Shown: positions 47,266-57,218 of the stretch, piece after piece | Layout: each line of letters begins with the position of its first letter | Numbering within the stretch: position 1 is the stretch's first letter | DNA from: Przewalskia tangutica | Lineage: Eukaryota; Streptophyta; Magnoliopsida; Solanales; Solanaceae | Direction of reading: 5' to 3' | Assembly: GCA_029844215.1 (NCBI GenBank) | Contig: CM056729.1 | Span: forward strand, 7,998,001-8,062,000 | Length of the DNA: 64,000 bases | Program-made: the position numbers and the translations under genes | The notes under the pieces: generated by a model | Databases searched by the model: none | What the model was told of the DNA's origin: nothing | The model's input: only the letters and a program-made list of their open reading frames with translations

Positions 47266-48522
47266 TGTTAGGCGTATTTTGTATACGTTTTTTGAGTCAT
47301 TTTTAGTTAGTATTTTTTCCATTTTCATTTAAATAAGTGTCGTTTAGGGTCGTTTTTCTTTCTTTTGAGTCACAGCGGTTCAAAAATGCAAAATGGCGAA
47401 AAGGAGCGAAAAAGTGGGCACAAAAGGAGGTTCCCGAGGCAAAAAGGACGAAAATTGGCAATTCAGGACAAAAGACTACAGCACCGCAGTGCCGTTCATA
47501 CAGGACCGCGGTGCCATTATTACTGAGAGGCTGCAGGACTTTCGGCACCGCGGTGCCATCCTGCAGAACCGCGGTGCCGAGGCGTGAATTTTCAGATCCG
47601 AAATAGAATTGGCAAGGGGCAGAAGGGTCCAAGACACACGTTTTTAACAATAAATATAAGCCTTATGGACATATTTTAGGGGGGGGGTATCATTCATTCT
47701 ATTCGCATTCCTCACAACACAACGTTTGGCGACAACAATTGGAGACATAGTTCTACATAATTTTTCTTTCTTTATTTTTCAATTCGGTTTATATTTGGAT
47801 TTGTATTAGTTCTCAACATATTTATGGCTAGGAGCTAAACACTTTATTAGGACTTTCCTTTTGAATCGCTTGAAATTCTATCTCATGACTTAATGAATTA
47901 GTTTGATTTCTTCTTCACTTGATTAAGATTTATTCAATAATTGGTATGAATGCTTGATAGTTAATTGATCACTAATTATCATAATTTATATGATTTTAAA
48001 TCAAGAACCGAGAGGAGACATTTGAATATGCTGTAATTGAATAGACATAGGTTAAAATCGCGGACGAAAGTACCCCGATACTTGTGTAGCATTATAGGTT
48101 ACTATTCTTAATCCTCCTATGTGGTAAATCCTATCATAGAAATATAGAAGGGTTCTGCACTGGGGTTGAGCGATTATATATTCTAGCCGGAATATAAGAC
48201 AGTCTAGTTAACCGCTATCTTAACGTAGAAGAAGAAGTCACTCTAGTTGCATTAAGGATTGAATAGAGTGGATAGTCGAGGATTTTGGAAGCCCTAATTC
48301 CTTCATAACTAATTACAACTTAAGCAGTTTAGTTAATTCTTGAAATTATTCTAGTAGTTAGACAAAAATCCAAATCAAATATCGTTTTCCAAATAGATAA
48401 CCTAGAATAGATGTTCGGTAATTAGAAACCAGACTCTGTGGACGATAAATTCGGTCTTACAAACTATATTACTTGTGAACGATACGTACACTTGCGTGAG
48501 CAATTGGACACGGTCATAACAC
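47266..48522 (+). repeat. Athila LTR copy 2
   Basis: Begins TGTTAGGCGTATTTTG and ends near CGGTCATAACACA. It carries the palindrome cluster near 47,480-47,580, including two perfect GGCACCGCGGTGCC-type boxes. Its right edge meets a minus-strand copia RT, which it appears to have interrupted. Confidence 0.8.
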
Positions 48523-48829
48523 ACACATAGTGAGGAACTGCTGGATGGGTGAACCCTGATGGCTGATGCATGTAGATTGTCTCTTTCATATCCTCATGTA
48601 AGAATGAATTCTTCACATCCAGCTGATGGATCGACCAGTGTTTGCCTATGGCAATGCTCAAAACTATGCGGATGGTAGCCGGTTTGACAACCGGGCTGAA
48701 GGTCTCACCACAATCAATACCCTCCTGCTGATTTGTTCCATTAGCCACAAGTCGTGCCTTATACCTCTCAAGATCTCTATTGTCTCTGAATTTGTGACGA
48801 AATAGCCACAGACAACGAATCACATTCAC
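48523..48829 (-). pseudogene. Copia reverse transcriptase N-terminal part
   Basis: Reads RCLWLFRHKFRDNRDLERYK, EGIDCGETFSPVVKPATIR, QLDVKNSFLHEDM and IYMHQPSGFTHPAVPHYVC, all conserved copia RT blocks. It ends at the Athila LTR and lacks the catalytic YVDD. Confidence 0.85.
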
Positions 48830-49003
48830 CCCCTCAAGTCTAGGTACTAGATCTCATGTGTGTTATTTAGTTAAAGCATTGAATTTCTCAGACATAGCCG
48901 CATTCCAATTAGGATTTTGTTTAGCCAATATAGGGTTCTTGGGAATTGGTGAATGGGTTTGGGCAGACAAGTTAAATTGGACTTTGGGTTTGAAGATTCC
49001 ATG

Positions 49004-49465
49004 TTAAGCACGTGTTTCCATTTGGTGAGTGGGGATAGTGGGAGGCTCCAAGGCGGAGGGATTTGATGGATATGGAGAAGGAGGGGCTGACGCCGTAGGA
49101 GGCACCGCAGTGCCTAGATCAAGAACCGCAGTGCTGGAAGGAGCCGTCGGAGGCGCTGTGGCGCCGTGATCAAGGGTCGAGGCGCTGGAGGACTGACATA
49201 CCTCTCTGATATTTTGGCGCTGAGGCGCCTCAGCACTTGGTCGCGACGCTATCGACGGTGAGGAAGGAACCTGTTCGCAGGAGTTGGAGCGCCACGACGC
49301 TGACGCTGAAGAAGTGTTATGCTCTAGTTGCCTTAGGATGATGGGAGATATGGAAGGCTCCTCATGAAAAGAGTAATCCGGTTTTTGGAACTGTTTAAGA
49401 TTCGAAAACGGGAATGTCGAATGTGACGTGACGAGAGATGTGGATCTGACGAATGGATAAGTCAT
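49004..49465 (-). pseudogene. Copia linker with GC-rich insertion-like segment
   Basis: A Ser/Pro/Ala-rich linker joining integrase and RT. Around 49,085-49,270 the DNA is unusually GC-rich and includes GGCACCGCAGTGCC and GAACCGCAGTGC, close to the palindromes in the neighbouring Athila LTRs. In protein these read as TAVP/TAPP repeats. Confidence 0.7.
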
Positions 49466-49985
49466 AGCATAGATAGCCCCTATGGTTCGGCGGGAAGCCT
49501 AGGTAGACACAAGGAGTGCACCGGGGGGCTAGTTTGTGAGGTGCAGTAGAGGCAATGTTAGGATAGCATAGACAACCGAATATTAGGAGATGATCATAAG
49601 AAGGAACTCTATGATAGAAAATTTTGGTAGGGGTTATATTGTGAAGGGTTCTAGTTGGGAGGATATTGAGAACGTATTCTGACATTTTAGCCGCATAGAC
49701 CCAGAAGGATGGAGGTAGGGAGGCATGAATCAATAGAGTGTGAATCATATTGTTAATGGTGCGGATGATTCTTTCAGTTTTACCGTTTTGAGGGGAGGTG
49801 TGAGGGCAGGAGAAGCGAAAAAATATGTCATTATTAGTACAAAAATGGTGAAACATAGAGTTGTTGAATTCGCGACCATTATCGCACTGAAAAGATTTTA
49901 TACCTTTTTCAAATTGTGTTTGAATGAATGTTCGAAACTCAAGAAATTTGACAAACACTTCCGATTTAAATTTGAGATGATACAA
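49395..49985 (-). pseudogene. Copia integrase core
   Basis: The longest intact piece, at 196 codons: FQCDNGREF (second catalytic Asp), SPQNGKTERIIRTINNM (catalytic Glu), ILPTRTLHNITPTKIF, LLIFGCLCYPN and VYLGFPPNHRGYLCYDL. The first catalytic Asp lies upstream (FDIIHVDFG near 50,075) in another frame. The domain would have carried out DNA integration. Confidence 0.85.
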
Positions 49986-50008
49986 CCAAATAAAGTGAGA
50001 AAAGTCAT

Positions 50009-50711
50009 CTAGTAGGATAAGATAGTATTTATGACCGAGAGAACTAGCAACAGGTGATGTCCAAAATCGACATGTATAATATCAAAGGGTGCAAAAGTAA
50101 CACTAGTGGATGACTTAAACGGAAGACGAGTATGTTTGCCTAAAGAACAAGAAACACAGTTTTGGGCAAGCTTCCCATTACAAGTAATGAAATTATTGCC
50201 TAAGAAAATTAAAAACTGGAGCTCCTGGATGACCAAGTCTATTATGCCATGTGGAAGAAGAAATGACCGCTAGAGAGACGGGAGAGCTTGTATTGTTAAA
50301 TTGTTCCTCCAAATACACAGCACGAGTGTGCTTGTTATCTTGAAAGATTTCTTCCAAGCGGTTCCACAAATCACGGGTTGTGGCACCAGATTTCATGATA
50401 GTAAGAAGAAGATCCTGAGAAATACTATCATAAATCCACTGTTTGACGTCGGCGTCTAGACGACGCCAAGTAGAGACATCAACCTCCGAAGGGCGCGGAA
50501 TAGTGTCGTCGATATGGTCAAGCACGTTATAGAGACATGCATGATTACGGAACAGTTCAAGCCAAGGAGAATACTACTGTTTTTTTTTATCAAGAAGAAT
50601 GGGAATATAATTCTTGATATTGGTAACAGTGAGGGCGGGATGAAAAGATGGTGGTGGTGGGATTTGTGGAGGTAGATGCGTCAGAATCAGAAGCGTAATC
50701 CTGAGTATCCA
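50009..50711 (-). pseudogene. Copia gag start fused to pre-integrase
   Basis: Gag probably starts at the ATG at 50,709-50,711 (MDTQDYASDSDAS). It frameshifts near 50,600 and continues RPSEVDVSTWRRLDADVKQW and ATTRDLWNRLEEIFQDNK (UBN2-type gag domain). At about 50,260 it jumps into STWHNRLGHPGAPVFNFL, the pre-integrase zinc region, so gag C-terminus and protease are deleted. Then CVSCSLGKHTRLPFKSS follows in another frame. Confidence 0.75.
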
Positions 50712-50845
50712 TTTAGAGAAGAGAGAAAAGAAGAAGAAAAACCAAGAATTTTGGGAGGAGAGGGGGGAGGAACCGCGAATCGCACGGGGGTGGCTGGCAC
50801 ACACAAAGAAAAATTCTAGGGTTTTGTGTTAGGCTCTTGACACCA

Positions 50846-51055
50846 TGTAAGATGATATTAATTTCTCTTAGAGAATCTTCTTATTAATATCAAAGTATAT
50901 ATAGAGTACAATATTCATCCCTTATACAAAAGAGAAATTTTAAGCCTATGCAAAAGAAGAATCCTAGTCTTACCATAATTATATTTACACAATATATGAA
51001 AATATTCTAATTATGCGTAGGGATACAATTATTTCTATAATATACATGTTTACAA
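50846..51055 (-). repeat. 5' LTR of the minus-strand copia (end uncertain)
   Basis: In window orientation it starts TGTAAGATGATATTAATTTC, immediately outside the primer site. A TATATATAGAGTACAATA promoter-like stretch lies at 50,905. The outer end is not fixed because the partner LTR is missing. A CA near 51,055 is a guess. Confidence 0.55.
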
Positions 51056-51286
51056 TACATATAACTGATGAATCCACATGGTAAAAATTTTACATCCGCT
51101 AATACTCGCCGATAGAAAAGGTGCATGAACTTGTATAATATCTACTCATATATGTAACACCTGGAAAAATATTGTGTTAGCCATCCCGTAAGAAAATGAA
51201 ATTTGAACCTAGAATTATTGGAGATCATATAAAGAGAATAATCCATTCCTTCAACCAATGAGGTATACTTAGCACCTTCGCATGCA

Positions 51287-51821
51287 CAGTTGCGGATCCA
51301 TTAAAAGCATGGTGGTGCAGTTGCACCATCAAAAAAATTAATTTTTTTATATAAAACGATGTCGTTTTGTTGTCAATATCCTGTGGTGTATTTGCTTCTG
51401 AAGTTAGCTTTGATTTTATCAATATCCTGTAGTGAACGAGTTTTTTCAGCTATGAAGTATGTGAAACGGGAACTATGTAATAAGATGGGCGATCAATGGT
51501 TAAATGATGGACTTGTAACTTTTATAGAAAGAGATGTATTAAAGACTATTAGCGATGATGTTATTATGGAACATTTTCAACAAATGGACTCTAGACGATT
51601 TTCTTTGTAAATGTAAGAATATTTATTATTTGCATGATTTTCTTTATACATTGTTTTAATACAACTAGTCTGCTTGTGTTCTACATTGATCTCTTGATAA
51701 CATTCGTAATTTCATTTTTTTGCTTCGTACATTGCCTCGCAAAAACTTTTTTTTGGCTACGCAAAAAATTATTACTTCGTATGTTTGCACCACCAGATTT
51801 TATTGCCTAAATCCGCCATTA
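51287..51821 (+). mobile_element. hAT element, 535 bases, with TSD and transposase remnant
   Basis: Ends are related inverted repeats (CAGTTGCGGATCC left; TAATGGCGGATTTAG right, reversed) and the 8-base duplication CGCATGCA is perfect at 51,279-51,286 and 51,822-51,829. The interior keeps only the C-terminal hAT dimerisation region, and the 3' part is shared with the 345-base copy at 15.3 kb. Two C-to-T type changes in the right terminus fit methylation decay. Non-autonomous. Confidence 0.85.
51359..51610 (+). pseudogene. hAT transposase C-terminal dimerisation fragment
   Basis: An 83-codon frame reading CQYPVVYLLLKLALILS, ERVFSAMKYVKRELCNKMGD and WLNDGLVTFIERDV. These are the hydrophobic block and E-R-x-F-S-A-M-K motif of the hAT C-terminal domain (hATC), which pairs transposase subunits. 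The catalytic core and zinc finger are absent. The stop at 51,608-51,610 is in a position typical of the family's C-terminus. Confidence 0.85.
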
Positions 51822-52320
51822 CGCATGCACCAGGACTAACATATATAACATGGAACCCCAAATATTGGGAGACCAAGAGTATGAATGGGTCTAGTTTGGT
51901 ATAAAATTTATAAATAGGAACTTTTCTGCCTCATTAATTGAGAAATAGCTACTTTATGGAGTTTAAAATTCTACTTGTGAAACTTCATAACATAGTCATG
52001 GAGTTTTAATGTCTGCGAGTTTACTTATAAAATATAGAATTCTATGACAATGACAATCTTTTCAAAGATAAGACCTAAAAATGGCCGATAAACACTATTT
52101 TTATGTCTAACTCGATACCATATTAAAAAAAACATGGAGATTAACTTCAAAAGTTAACTCATAAAGTACACCACATGAAATCAAACATTCTGTGAGAGTG
52201 CTAGAGAAAACTTGCACACAAATTGGCAATACAATCAAATATTACTCTAATATTTTGTTCCTTGATTCTTGAAGTACTCTTAACTTAAATCCACCAAAGC
52301 ATTTATCATAATTTGAATAT

Positions 52321-52598
52321 TTCCTCCGTCTCAAATTATATTATTTGGTGTGGTTACTGAAAATAGTTGTTTTAAATTATTTATCGTTTTAAAAGTTCAA
52401 GGCATAATTAATTATTTTTTCTCTATTTTACTATTTGTTATGAATGAAGATTACACATAAATAGAGTAAAAAATTAATGGATAAAAATTATAATTTAGAT
52501 AAAAATAAGGATAAAATGAGTCAAATAACCCTCATAATTAATATTTATTAAGGGGCTTGTAAATAAAAAAAGCAACAAATAATTTGACACTGAGGGAG
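52321..52598. mobile_element. Stowaway-like MITE
   Basis: Ends TTCCTCCGTCTCAAATTAT and, reversed, CTCCCTCAGTGTCAAATTAT are flanked by TA at 52,319-52,320 and 52,599-52,600. About 278 bases, AT-rich, no coding capacity. It lies downstream of the ATL gene. Confidence 0.8.
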
Positions 52599-52600
52599 TA

Positions 52601-53019
52601 TCTCTGAATTTGTAGATAGGGAACAACATAAAAGTGGTTACAATTTCAAAATTTAACCTAATCCCACCTTCTTGAATGCAAGAAGTGACCACAACTACCA
52701 CCATATATATCACACCTTTAATAGCCTTTATAACATTACTACCAAAACTGCCTCATAAATACATGACAAAGAAAACTCACACTACAAAGCACAGCTGTAA
52801 AATCACTTGAAAAATAATTTGAAAATTTAGTATAGTAAAACTAAGAGAACACTAAGCTAAAAAGTGAAAAAGAATTGCTCATCTATACTATACTAATTTA
52901 CTCTTGAAAGCCAAAGATTTGATACACAAGATTGCTAAATGTTGTGTTGAGATACTATTCCAAGCTTCCAAATATTTCACCTATCTGAAAAAAGTGAATA
53001 TAAAGATTTAAAAAAAATG
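52601..53019 (-). other. Probable 3' untranslated region of the ATL gene
   Basis: AT-rich DNA directly after the stop codon with several AATAAA-like and TTGTAT-like stretches on the minus strand. The exact end of the transcript is not visible. Confidence 0.4.
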
Positions 53020-54525
53020 CTAGAGATTTGATGAGAAAGAAGAATGTACAACTTTGTTTTGTCGTCCCATAAGCCAAAGAAGTGTTCTTCTTGCAAAAGA
53101 TGGTGTTTTTGGTTGAAATTCCAATCTATTGCAACATTGATTTTCTTCATCACATCCACCATTTTTTGCCCATGTATCAATATCAATCTCTGAAACTGTC
53201 CTCCTACTACCACCACCACCACCAATCTTGGCTGCGGCGGGGCCAGGGACGCCTGGCTCTGCCGCAGCCTGGATATTTCGGATAACCGGAAACCGGAAAG
53301 AAAATGCCCTTCTTGAACTAGTACCACCATCATCTTTTTTCCCCCTTAACCAAATCTTGGACACTGAAAAGCTCTCTCTTTTGCAACTCTTCCCTTCTTC
53401 AAGAATCTTGTTTTCATTGTTGCTATTCATGTTGTTGTGCATGGGATTTTCAGCAAATTTGAAGCCTTCAAATCCATTGAATTCCCTTCTTGAATCACAT
53501 CCACATTCAGACATGGCTTGTCTATGATCTGGCTTCTTTGTTGGTTGCTTTTTTGATGGTGTATTCCTAATAGGAACATGTAAAGCTGTGGTCTCATCTA
53601 ATACATAAGCAAATGATCCCATTGAGAAACACCTTCTTGAATCAATATTATTGCTACTTCCTTCTTCATTATCACCACATTGATCTTGTGATGGATCCAC
53701 ATTCTTGAATTTGCCTAACTTCACTTGTACAACTTTTTCAACTATTTCCCCTTCTTTTGCTTGGATCTCATCACAAGATTTTGCCACATCAGACACATTA
53801 ATGTTGTTGTCATCAAAATGGGAACTACTCAAACTCAATCTTGAAATTGAATTGTTCCTCCTTGATGAATATCCCACTAATTCATGACTATTAGGAACAA
53901 TATTGTTTACATTTTCTCTTGAACTTTCACTACCAGATTCAAGAACAAACACAACAGGGGAACAACTATGATTATTGTTTGATGGCGAATCAAAACCAGG
54001 CAATAAACTAGCTCTACAAAGAGGGCAAGTTGAATGAGACAAAAGCCAAGTGTCAATACACTCCATATGAAAAGCATGGCTACATTTTGGTAGCAATCTA
54101 AGTTTATCATCAGGTTCAAATTCACACAAACAAACAGCACAATCAAAAGGATCTTTAACACCAATAATGGATTTGTAATTGAAAACAGGTAGTGTATCAA
54201 TAAAAGATTGATCTACACCAGCATCATGAAGGTGAAAAAGTTGTTGTAATTGACCTTGTAAGGCTGTCACATTGTCTAAATCATCTGGATCTCTATTTGT
54301 TGGCCTAAATAGGAATCTAACAAGTAAGTGAAGTAAACCAGAAATGAAGAAGATAATTGCTAGAATTATGATGGCAAGAAGTATACTTGGACTCACCTTG
54401 TTATTCAAATTAAAAAGACCACCACCACCACCAGAATCATGTATAGAAAGTGGTGTTAAGGGCAGTGGCTGATTTGATGGAGAAAGAACACTACTTTCTT
54501 GAATTTTAACAAGTACCCAATTCAT
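53020..54525 (-). CDS. RING-H2 E3 ubiquitin ligase, ATL family (ATL13-like)
   Basis: An intronless gene of 501 codons. It encodes an N-terminal leader, one membrane segment (residues about 47-72, ILLAIIILAIIFFISGLLHLL) and the GLD-like motif (GVDQSFIDTLPVF, 103-115). A complete RING-H2 domain follows, with C129, C132, C148, H150, H153, C156, C167 and C170 and the W160 that contacts the E2 enzyme. The long C-terminal tail is Ser/Asn-rich with no known domain. ATL proteins sit in membranes and pass ubiquitin from E2 to targets in stress and growth responses. Order and motifs best fit ATL13/46/47-type members. An in-frame ATG lies 11 codons upstream, but I prefer the ATG at 54,525 because its sequence MNWVLVKIQ begins the family's conserved leader. 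No lesion is visible. Confidence 0.9.
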   Translation of the reverse strand: MNWVLVKIQESSVLSPSNQPLPLTPLSIHDSGGGGGLFNLNNKVSPSILLAIIILAIIFFISGLLHLLVRFLFRPTNRDPDDLDNVTALQGQLQQLFHLHDAGVDQSFIDTLPVFNYKSIIGVKDPFDCAVCLCEFEPDDKLRLLPKCSHAFHMECIDTWLLSHSTCPLCRASLLPGFDSPSNNNHSCSPVVFVLESGSESSRENVNNIVPNSHELVGYSSRRNNSISRLSLSSSHFDDNNINVSDVAKSCDEIQAKEGEIVEKVVQVKLGKFKNVDPSQDQCGDNEEGSSNNIDSRRCFSMGSFAYVLDETTALHVPIRNTPSKKQPTKKPDHRQAMSECGCDSRREFNGFEGFKFAENPMHNNMNSNNENKILEEGKSCKRESFSVSKIWLRGKKDDGGTSSRRAFSFRFPVIRNIQAAAEPGVPGPAAAKIGGGGGSRRTVSEIDIDTWAKNGGCDEENQCCNRLEFQPKTPSFARRTLLWLMGRQNKVVHSSFSSNL

Positions 54526-55005
54526 ATTTTCAAGAAAACTACAAAATAAACTCACCAAGACTCAATTTTTTGGCTTATGACAGTAGGAAATGAAAAGGGT
54601 GTCAAAAAGTTTGAATCTTTAAGAGATTTTCAGCAAAAAAATTGATGAAAATGTGAAAGAACACAACTTTCATGACATTTAACAAGACCCCATTTCATAT
54701 TTTCAAGAAAAACTCATCAAGATTCAATTTTTTTGGCTTGTGACAATAGGAAATGAACAAACACAATGGAAACAGACTCAAAAGATTCAGTCTTTCAGTG
54801 TTTTTCAGTATGAATATGTGAAAGAACACAACTTTCATGAATTTTTAACAAGACCTCAAATCATATAATCAAGAAAACTACAAGAAAAACTAATCAAGAT
54901 TCAATTTTTTTGGCTTATGACAACAAAAAATGAACACAAGAGTCAAAAGGGTTGAGTCTTTCAGAGGTATTCAGTGAGAAAATTGATGAAAATGTGAAAG
55001 AATTG
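54473..55005 (-). repeat. ~170-base tandem repeats spanning the ATL start codon
   Basis: Three full copies and a stub, starting near 54,473, 54,642, 54,809 and 54,981 (periods 169, 167 and 172). Shared blocks are GTGAAAGAACACAACTTTCATGA, TTTAACAAGACC, TCATATTTTCAAGAAAA, AAGATTCAATTTTTTTGGCTT and GTCTTTCAG. The first copy contains the gene's own start codon and its first ~19 codons, so the others, lying upstream, are duplicated pieces of leader plus N-terminal coding sequence. Confidence 0.8.
54630..54698 (-). CDS. Upstream ORF derived from the ATL N-terminus
   Basis: Within the second tandem copy, an ATG at 54,696-54,698 opens a 22-codon ORF ending TGA at 54,630. Its start M-K-W-G-L-V-K mirrors the main protein's M-N-W-V-L-V-K, and E-S-C-V-L-S follows where the gene has E-S-S-V-L-S. 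If the transcript starts upstream, this could lower translation of the main ORF. Expression is not shown. The third copy's equivalent ATG (54,862-54,864) stops after two codons. Confidence 0.5.
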   Translation of the reverse strand: MKWGLVKCHESCVLSHFHQFFC

Positions 55006-55643
55006 ATGGAAAAAATAGATATAAGCAAATGGTGTTGTGATAAAGACACTAAAAAATAGAGGCATTTAATGAATTTTATTACTAGAAAAAGTAACCTGGA
55101 AGGTCAAATTTACTGAAAGGTGTAAATGAGAGATGCACACAAAGGGGGTTGAGTATAAAAAAATAAAAATAAATAAAAAAATATTTAAGCAATTAAATTC
55201 TATGATCAGAGACATTATTGTTGATGATCTAAGCTTTGTTGATCTGTAAGATACTAAGATATAAATATACGAGAGCCATTTCTCTTTCATGATACATCTG
55301 ATTGATAAAAAATATATTTAAATTTTGTTATATTAAAATAATAATGGGATTAGGGGCAGGTGATTTCTTTATGATGTCTCACCAAATGCAAGGGTTCTTT
55401 TGATTGACTTTGGAGAAAACCATAGCAGCAAAACCAATGTTCATTTAAGTTTCTCAATTAACAATAGCAGTAGTAATGGGCAAACGCTAAATCACTGGCC
55501 CACATAGCCCCACCCTCGGCCCGACATATATTAATGGAGGAGGTATAGCGTAATGGTACTGTAGATGAGATGCGCGATGTCACTCTTACATGCGAGTTAT
55601 CTCACAAAAGAAATAATAAAACTCACACTAGTAGTAGTAATTA
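55006..55643. other. Promoter-proximal and intergenic DNA
   Basis: AT-rich spacer upstream of the ATL gene. A TATATTTATA stretch on the minus strand near 55,257-55,266 is a possible TATA box, but unproven. A GC-richer piece at 55,490-55,560 has no recognised family. No gene is visible. Confidence 0.4.
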
Positions 55644-55813
55644 CTCACTCCGTTTATCCTTACTTGTCCATTATATTAAAAATATTTTTTCATTTTTATT
55701 TATCACTCATAGCATATTATGAGAAGACATTTTTTTTTATTTTATCCATAATATTATTTACTATTTCAAATTATTTATAAGTCCATTAAAATTATGCACC
55801 AAAATATGAGAAT

Positions 55814-56064
55814 TGTTATGAAATATATATCATTTGTATTGATATTCATACACATTCACTAACCTTTTGTATGTTATATGTACCTATTAATTTGATACTT
55901 AATATTTGTAACCTCCATTGGGTGTTTCATCCTATAAATTGGGATGTTACTAACCTTTAAAGGAGAAAAACATACACTTGAAATAAGAAGAAAGTATCAT
56001 TCTCATCTCTACTTCTTTGTCTACATCTCTTGTCTTATATTGTTATTTCTATCATTTTATAACA
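55814..56064 (+). repeat. 5' LTR of the short-LTR copia
   Basis: Starts TGTTATGAAATATATATC and ends CATTTTATAACA. CGTTATCATCATGATTCTC, which follows, is the position of the primer-binding site. It resembles the CGTTATCAGCACGA motif I know from this type of copia. Confidence 0.85.
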
Positions 56065-56137
56065 CGTTATCATCATGATTCTCTACAGACTCATGAAATT
56101 TTCAGAAGCTAAGGTACTATTTTATTCTCTCTATTGT

Positions 56138-57218
56138 ATGGCTAACCTTACAAAACTTGAGTTCGTTACCCTCGATATTTCGGGTAAGAACTACTTATCA
56201 TCAGTGCTAGATGTTGAAATACATTTGGATGTTATGGGTCTTGGAGACACCATTAAAGAAAATAATGAAGCATGCCAAGGTTATGATATTCATATGTCAT
56301 CACCTTGATGAGGCCCTGAAGATGGAATATCTTACTATTAAAGATCCGCTCATTTTATGGAAAAACTTGAAAGAAATGTATGACCACTTGAAGATGGTTT
56401 TTCTCCCAAAAACACGATATGAATGGATCAATCTAAGGCTACAAGATTTCAAATCAGTTATGAAGTACAATTCTGAGATGTTTAGAATTACTTCTATATT
56501 GACACTATGTGGAGAAAATATTAGTGATTTTGATATGCTGGAAAAGACGTTCTCCACCTTTCATGCCTCGAATGTTCTCCTGCAGCAGCAATATCGAGAG
56601 AAAGGTTTCACAAAGTATTGTGGTTTGATTGCTCACCTTCTAGTGGCTGAACAATATAATGATTTGTTGATGAAAAAATATGAGAATCAACCTACTGGAG
56701 TTGCACCACTCCCCGAAGTGAATGAGATGTACGCCCACTAATCTAGGCATGGAAAACGTTGTGACCCTAGTCGTAGTCATGTTCGTGGTCGTGACAGTGA
56801 CAGTGGTCGTGATCGCGATAATAGTCAAGGAAGTAATTATTTCCTTGGTGTTAATCATTCATCAAAGAAAAATCACTACCAGAAGGGAAAAAAGAAGGAT
56901 GAGAGACATGAAATACCAGAAGTACGTGGCTCAGAAAACAAATGTTATCGATGTGGTGGAAGAGTACACTGGTCACGTACCTATCGTACGGCAAAACACT
57001 TGGTTGAGCTTTATCAAGCATCAATGAAAAAGAAAGAGAAAAATCTCAAAGTGAATATTATCTCTGAAAATCAATTTGACATCAAACACTTGAATGTAGC
57101 AGGTTTCTTTGAGCACCCTGAAGGAAAGATAGATCACTTAATTAGTGATGGTTCTGTGGTTAAAGATGATTATTATTTTTGTTTTTTATGCATTATTTTT
57201 GCTAGTCACAATAGTTAA
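56138..57218 (+). pseudogene. gag of the short-LTR copia
   Basis: Begins at the ATG at 56,138 (MANLTKLEFVTLDISGKNYL), shifts frame near 56,290, and continues HHLDEALKMEYLTIKDPLIL, KEMYDHLKMVFLPKTRYEW, MLEKTFSTFHASNVLLQQQY. A further frameshift follows in an Arg/Gly-rich tract near 56,760. The zinc knuckle C-YR-C-GGRV-H-WSRT-Y near 56,943-56,984 has its last Cys replaced by Tyr, which would break zinc binding. It ends near 57,160 with FFEHPEGKIDHLISDGSVV. Confidence 0.8.

Larger units (their letters stand above)
41055..48522 (+). mobile_element. Athila-type Ty3-gypsy element, 5'-truncated and pol-deleted
   Basis: Plus-strand remains of an Athila lineage element: gag C-terminus, protease, then directly the post-pol segment and the second ORF typical of this lineage. 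Long 3' non-coding DNA and two LTR copies (45,685-46,984 and 47,266-48,522) follow, separated by only 281 bases of internal sequence. Reverse transcriptase, RNase H and integrase are missing. The 5' LTR, primer site and gag N-terminus are missing too. Its right end abuts a minus-strand copia RT. Confidence 0.8.
48523..50845 (-). mobile_element. Ty1/copia remnant, minus strand
   Basis: Order on the minus strand: 5' LTR (from 50,846), a primer site TGGTGTCAAGAGCC, gag N-terminus fused to a pre-integrase stretch, integrase, linker, and the start of RT, cut at the Athila LTR. An internal deletion removed the gag C-terminus and protease. The remaining RT, RNase H and 3' LTR are not found elsewhere in the window. 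The integrase is of the same lineage as the fragment at 5.8-6.8 kb. Confidence 0.8.
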
